DNA from: Desulfobacterales bacterium
GTDB lineage: Bacteria; Desulfobacterota; Desulfobacteria; Desulfobacterales; Desulfobacteraceae
Assembly (NCBI GenBank): GCA_022361315.1
Contig: JAKSBB010001074.1
Location: forward strand, 1-18,401
DNA: 18,401 nt
Direction: 5' to 3'
Part shown: positions 15,335 through 18,401 of the stretch, piece by piece
How positions within the stretch are numbered: the stretch's first letter is position 1
Layout: the number at the start of each line of letters is the position of its first letter
Made by a program: the position numbers and the translations under genes
Notes under the pieces: generated by a model
Seen by the model: only the letters and a program-made list of their open reading frames with translations
What the model was told of the DNA's origin: nothing
Databases searched by the model: none

Positions 15335-16366
15335 ATGCCGGCCCCTCTGGTCATTCCTTATTTTATTCCCCACCGGGGATGTCCTCATCAGTGTATCTTC
15401 TGTAATCAGCATTTAATTACTTCTGTTTCATGCGATGCCTGCCAGGCCGTTGACCTGGAAGAGACCATCGCGTCCTATCTGAAGTATAAGGGGACGCGTT
15501 CCCGGGTGGAAGTGGCTTTTTTCGGAGGTAATTTTCTCGGATTGCCCCACGCTGAGATTCTCGGGTTTCTCCGCCGGATTCAACCCTATGTGGATGCGGG
15601 CCACATCCATGGTGTCCGCTGTTCCACCCGGCCGGACACGGTAACCCGGGAATCTCTGGATTTAGTAAAGCCGCTGGGGATGACCCTGGTGGAACTCGGG
15701 GTGCAGTCTATGGATGATGCGGTGCTCCGGGCTGCCGGCAGGGGGCATACACGGGCAGATACCGAAGCGGCTGTTGAATTGCTGCGGGAAGAAGGGATAG
15801 GAGTCGGTGTCCAGGTGATGGCCGGTCTGCCCGGTGATACCCGGTCGACGGCTTTGGATTCTTGCCGGGCCCTGGCGGCAATGCACCCTGATCTTGCCCG
15901 GATTTACCCGGTGCTGGTGTTGGCCGGCAGCCGTCTTGCGCATCACTACAAAGAGGGGCGCTATGAACCGTTGACTCTTAACCGGGCGGTGAGCCTGGTG
16001 GCTGAAATGTGGCAGATCTTTTCCGGGGCGGGGGTGACGGTTGCGCGTATGGGGCTGCAGGCAAGCGAGATGATGGATGATGCCTCACAGGTGCTGGCCG
16101 GGCCGTGGCACCCTGCGTTCGGACATTTGGTGTATTCCGAATTGATGTATGAAAAGGCCTGTGACGCGCTTGCGATACTGCTGACGTCTGAAAAGGACAC
16201 CTCCGGCCGGGTGATATTACGCGTTCATCCAAGATCGCTGTCAAGGCTCCAGGGGGACCGCAAACGCAACTTGAAAAAACTGAACAACAGATTTCCGGAG
16301 ATTGAATTTCTGGTCCGGACGAGCGATACCATGTTTCCGGACCAGGTGAAAGCGGATTGGGATTAG
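15335..16366 (+). CDS. Elp3-like radical SAM protein without acetyltransferase domain
   Basis: Radical SAM enzyme of 343 residues. The 4Fe-4S site is Cys16-x3-Cys20-x2-Cys23 in HRGCPHQCIFCNQ. Further family marks are FFGGNF (62-67), CSTRPD (96-101), VELGVQSMDDAVL (119-131) and RGHT (136-139), the Elp3-type set, followed by GLPGDT. The C-terminal part (about 230-343) shows no GNAT motif, so it is not a complete Elp3 tRNA-modifying enzyme; the substrate is unknown. The ATG lies 7 bases after the fusion gene's stop with no clear ribosome site, so translation is probably coupled. I recall related radical SAM genes next to rnc in Clostridia and relatives, which suggests an RNA-linked role (inference). 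The 3' end converges on the PBP gene with 8 bases between stops. Confidence 0.88.
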   Translation: MPAPLVIPYFIPHRGCPHQCIFCNQHLITSVSCDACQAVDLEETIASYLKYKGTRSRVEVAFFGGNFLGLPHAEILGFLRRIQPYVDAGHIHGVRCSTRPDTVTRESLDLVKPLGMTLVELGVQSMDDAVLRAAGRGHTRADTEAAVELLREEGIGVGVQVMAGLPGDTRSTALDSCRALAAMHPDLARIYPVLVLAGSRLAHHYKEGRYEPLTLNRAVSLVAEMWQIFSGAGVTVARMGLQASEMMDDASQVLAGPWHPAFGHLVYSELMYEKACDALAILLTSEKDTSGRVILRVHPRSLSRLQGDRKRNLKKLNNRFPEIEFLVRTSDTMFPDQVKADWD

Positions 16367-16374
16367 CTCCCTGG

Positions 16375-18401
16375 CTATAGGCCTTCCTTGAAAAGATCTT
16401 CCGAACCGGATACGGCATCCGGCTGCGGCGTATATTCTGTGGGGACGGTACCCTCTTTAAAGGATTCAAAGATGGTCTTTTCGCTCTCTTCAATGGGGAG
16501 GAGGCCGGTTTTCGCATCAATCCTGGCGAACACGATGCCTTCCGGCACGTTAAAGGTCCGGACCGGTTTTCCTTCCAGGGCATTCTGCATGTAATCCAGC
16601 CAGATGGGGCTGGCGGCCCGGGATCCGGTTTCCCCTTTGCCAAGGGGGGCTTCCTGGTCCAGGCCCACCCATACACCTGTGGTAAATCTCGGGGTGAAGC
16701 CCAGGAACCACGCATCAAACAGGTTGTTGGTGGTACCGGTTTTACCGGCCACCGGCCGTTTCAAAGCTTTGACCCGCCGGCCCGTACCGGATTTTACAAC
16801 GCTTTCCAGGATGCTGGTCATGATATAGGCCGTACTCATATCAATGACCTTTTTCCGAACCAGCTTTGAGGTCTCAATGAGGTTGCCGTCCCTGTCGTAG
16901 ATTTTGGTGATAAATACGGGTTCGATCAGGTAGCCCAGATTGGAGAAAACCGAATAGGCATTGACGATTTCCAGCAGGGACAGACCGGAGGACCCCAGCG
17001 CAATGGACAGGTCCCGGTTGATCTCGGAGGTGACACCCAGTTTCCGGGCGTAGTCAATCACATATTCAATGCCAATGTCCTGAAGGATTTTTATGGTGAC
17101 GATATTCCTGGATTTGGCAAGGGCTTCCCGGAACAGGGTGGGACCATAAAATTTTTCCTTATAATTGTGGGGCTTCCAGACAAAATCCCGTACCGTGTCT
17201 TCAAACACCACAGGGGAATCTATAATTACCGAAGCCGCCGTATATCCTTTATCCAGGGCTGCGGCATACACAATGGGTTTGAATGCCGACCCGGGCTGGC
17301 GTCTGGACTGATATGCCCGGTTAAACTGGCTGTTTCTGAAATCCCTGCCGCCGATCATGGTTTTTACATGTCCGGTTTCCGCTTCGATGCTCAGCAATGC
17401 GGCCTGGGCCATGGGGTCCTGGTAGAGGGCAAATTCGTATTCGTTGTCCTCCATGATTTCGTTGATCACCTGAACGAAGATGATATCTCCGGCTTTGAGG
17501 ACTTCAGACGGGTTTCTGACTTTTGTTTCGTAGTAGGCCACTTTAGGGTTGGGTTTCCGTGCCCAAGTCATGGTGGCCAGACGGATGAGTCCGTGAACAT
17601 CTCCCACACGTACCCGGGTGACCTTGTTTTCATCATCCACCGAAAGTACCACCCCCTGGTAGATGCCGCCTTTCTGGGGGAGATTGCCGTCCAGGGACGC
17701 CGCCACTTCTCTGCAGAATCCTTCAATTTTCAGGGCGGGAATGTTTTTAACGGGGCCCCGGTATCCGGTTCGTTTGTCCAGGTCGGCGAGCCCCTTTTTA
17801 ACCGATGTTCTGGCAATTTTCTGGAGTTCTATATTTACGGCGGTGTGGATGTTCAGGCCCTGGTTGTACAGCATGTCTTCACCGTATTTTTTTTCCACAT
17901 ATCTGCGGACATGTTCGGTGTAACAGGGGACACGCTCGATGAACCAGTTTTTCCGGGGTTTGATGTCCAGTTTTTCGTCGATGGCTGCCGTGACGTCCAG
18001 ATTGGAAATCATCCCCTCTTCCTTCATCCGGTTGAGGGTGTAAATCTGACGTTGTTTTGCCCGGTCCGGAAACCGAAAGGGGCTGTAACGGCTGGGGGCC
18101 TGGGGCAGGCCGGCCAGCATGGCGCATTCCGCCAGTTTCAAGTCCTTGGCGTGCTTGCCGAAATAGTTCTCTGCCGCCGCTTCCACCCCGTAGGCCCCAT
18201 GGCCCAGGTAGATCTGGTTCAGGTAGAGATAGATGATCTCATCCTTGGAAAACTTTTTTTCAATGCGGTAGGCCAGGATGGCCTCTTTCAGCTTCCGTTT
18301 ATAGGTTCGCTCCGGCGTGAGAAGAAAGGATTTGGTCACCTGCTGGGTAATGGTGGAGCCGCCCTGGACAATGGTGCCTGCCTTGAAATTCTTGATAAAT
18401 G
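16375..18401 (-). CDS. mrcA: Penicillin-binding protein 1A (class A, bifunctional), 5' end missing
   Basis: Periplasmic membrane-anchored enzyme that polymerises and cross-links peptidoglycan. The frame runs off the right edge; the missing part would hold the membrane anchor and the glycosyltransferase catalytic Glu motif. Present, from the edge inward: GGSTITQQ, RKLKEAILA and YLNQIYLGHGAYGVEAAA...YFGK of the GT51 domain; an OB-like insertion (about 195-310 counted from the codon at 18339); then the transpeptidase with SxxK (Ser351, bases 17287-17289, in GSAFKP), SxN (SRN, about 17104-17112) and KTGTT (533-537). The OB insertion and class A layout fit PBP1A (mrcA/ponA) better than PBP1B or PBP1C. 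It is transcribed against the radical SAM gene with practically no intergenic space. Confidence 0.94.
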   Translation of the reverse strand, partial: FIKNFKAGTIVQGGSTITQQVTKSFLLTPERTYKRKLKEAILAYRIEKKFSKDEIIYLYLNQIYLGHGAYGVEAAAENYFGKHAKDLKLAECAMLAGLPQAPSRYSPFRFPDRAKQRQIYTLNRMKEEGMISNLDVTAAIDEKLDIKPRKNWFIERVPCYTEHVRRYVEKKYGEDMLYNQGLNIHTAVNIELQKIARTSVKKGLADLDKRTGYRGPVKNIPALKIEGFCREVAASLDGNLPQKGGIYQGVVLSVDDENKVTRVRVGDVHGLIRLATMTWARKPNPKVAYYETKVRNPSEVLKAGDIIFVQVINEIMEDNEYEFALYQDPMAQAALLSIEAETGHVKTMIGGRDFRNSQFNRAYQSRRQPGSAFKPIVYAAALDKGYTAASVIIDSPVVFEDTVRDFVWKPHNYKEKFYGPTLFREALAKSRNIVTIKILQDIGIEYVIDYARKLGVTSEINRDLSIALGSSGLSLLEIVNAYSVFSNLGYLIEPVFITKIYDRDGNLIETSKLVRKKVIDMSTAYIMTSILESVVKSGTGRRVKALKRPVAGKTGTTNNLFDAWFLGFTPRFTTGVWVGLDQEAPLGKGETGSRAASPIWLDYMQNALEGKPVRTFNVPEGIVFARIDAKTGLLPIEESEKTIFESFKEGTVPTEYTPQPDAVSGSEDLFKEGL

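Noticed and set aside
16388..16828. Plus-strand ORFs opposite the 3' part of the PBP1A gene
   Set aside because: They lie antisense to conserved transpeptidase sequence and carry no motif of their own.

Overview
The window looks like a chromosomal, mostly housekeeping stretch of a Gram-negative bacterium. It has outer-membrane efflux, a class A penicillin-binding protein and a PhoU/PhoB/PhoR system. A Desulfobacterota (Desulfobacterales-like) origin is my inference, from moderate-to-high GC, the sirC–ccsA/hemX–hemA order and the style of the PhoB and signalling genes; no marker in the window proves it. I see no rRNA, tRNA, CRISPR array, insertion sequence or phage gene. No stretch longer than about 185 bases lacks a gene.

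Layout. (1) 2-3897: the 3' part of an RND efflux pump gene and an overlapping TolC-family outer membrane factor. (2) 3989-5879: a tight three-gene signalling operon behind a strong sigma70-like promoter: HPt protein, response regulator with PP2C/SpoIIE phosphatase, and an RsbW-like serine kinase. This is a partner-switching module with no STAS antagonist or sigma factor beside it. (3) 6023-9259: phoU-phoB-phoR, preceded by an 11-bp-period repeat array that I read as a divergent Pho box, overlapping a terminator hairpin. (4) 9298-10155, minus strand: an ACMSD-like amidohydrolase. (5) 10292-13150: sirC, ccsA/hemX-like and hemA, the tetrapyrrole entry and siroheme branch, ending in a hairpin terminator. 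(6) 13334-16366: a dksA-like gene with its own promoter, then a large ORF fusing a PHP-family phosphoesterase/exonuclease domain to a complete RNase III, then an Elp3-like radical SAM gene. (7) 16375 to the right edge, minus strand: PBP1A, converging on the radical SAM gene with only 8 bases between the stops.

The most unusual item is the 519-residue PHP-RNase III fusion (13768-15327). The PHP part resembles the TrpH/YciV family, whose E. coli member (RNase AM) trims rRNA 5' ends. RNase III makes the first cuts in rRNA precursors. One polypeptide may therefore combine endonucleolytic cutting with 5' trimming. Both halves keep their visible metal-binding and catalytic residues. An internal GTG with a Shine-Dalgarno-like GGAG could also yield a stand-alone RNase III of normal size.
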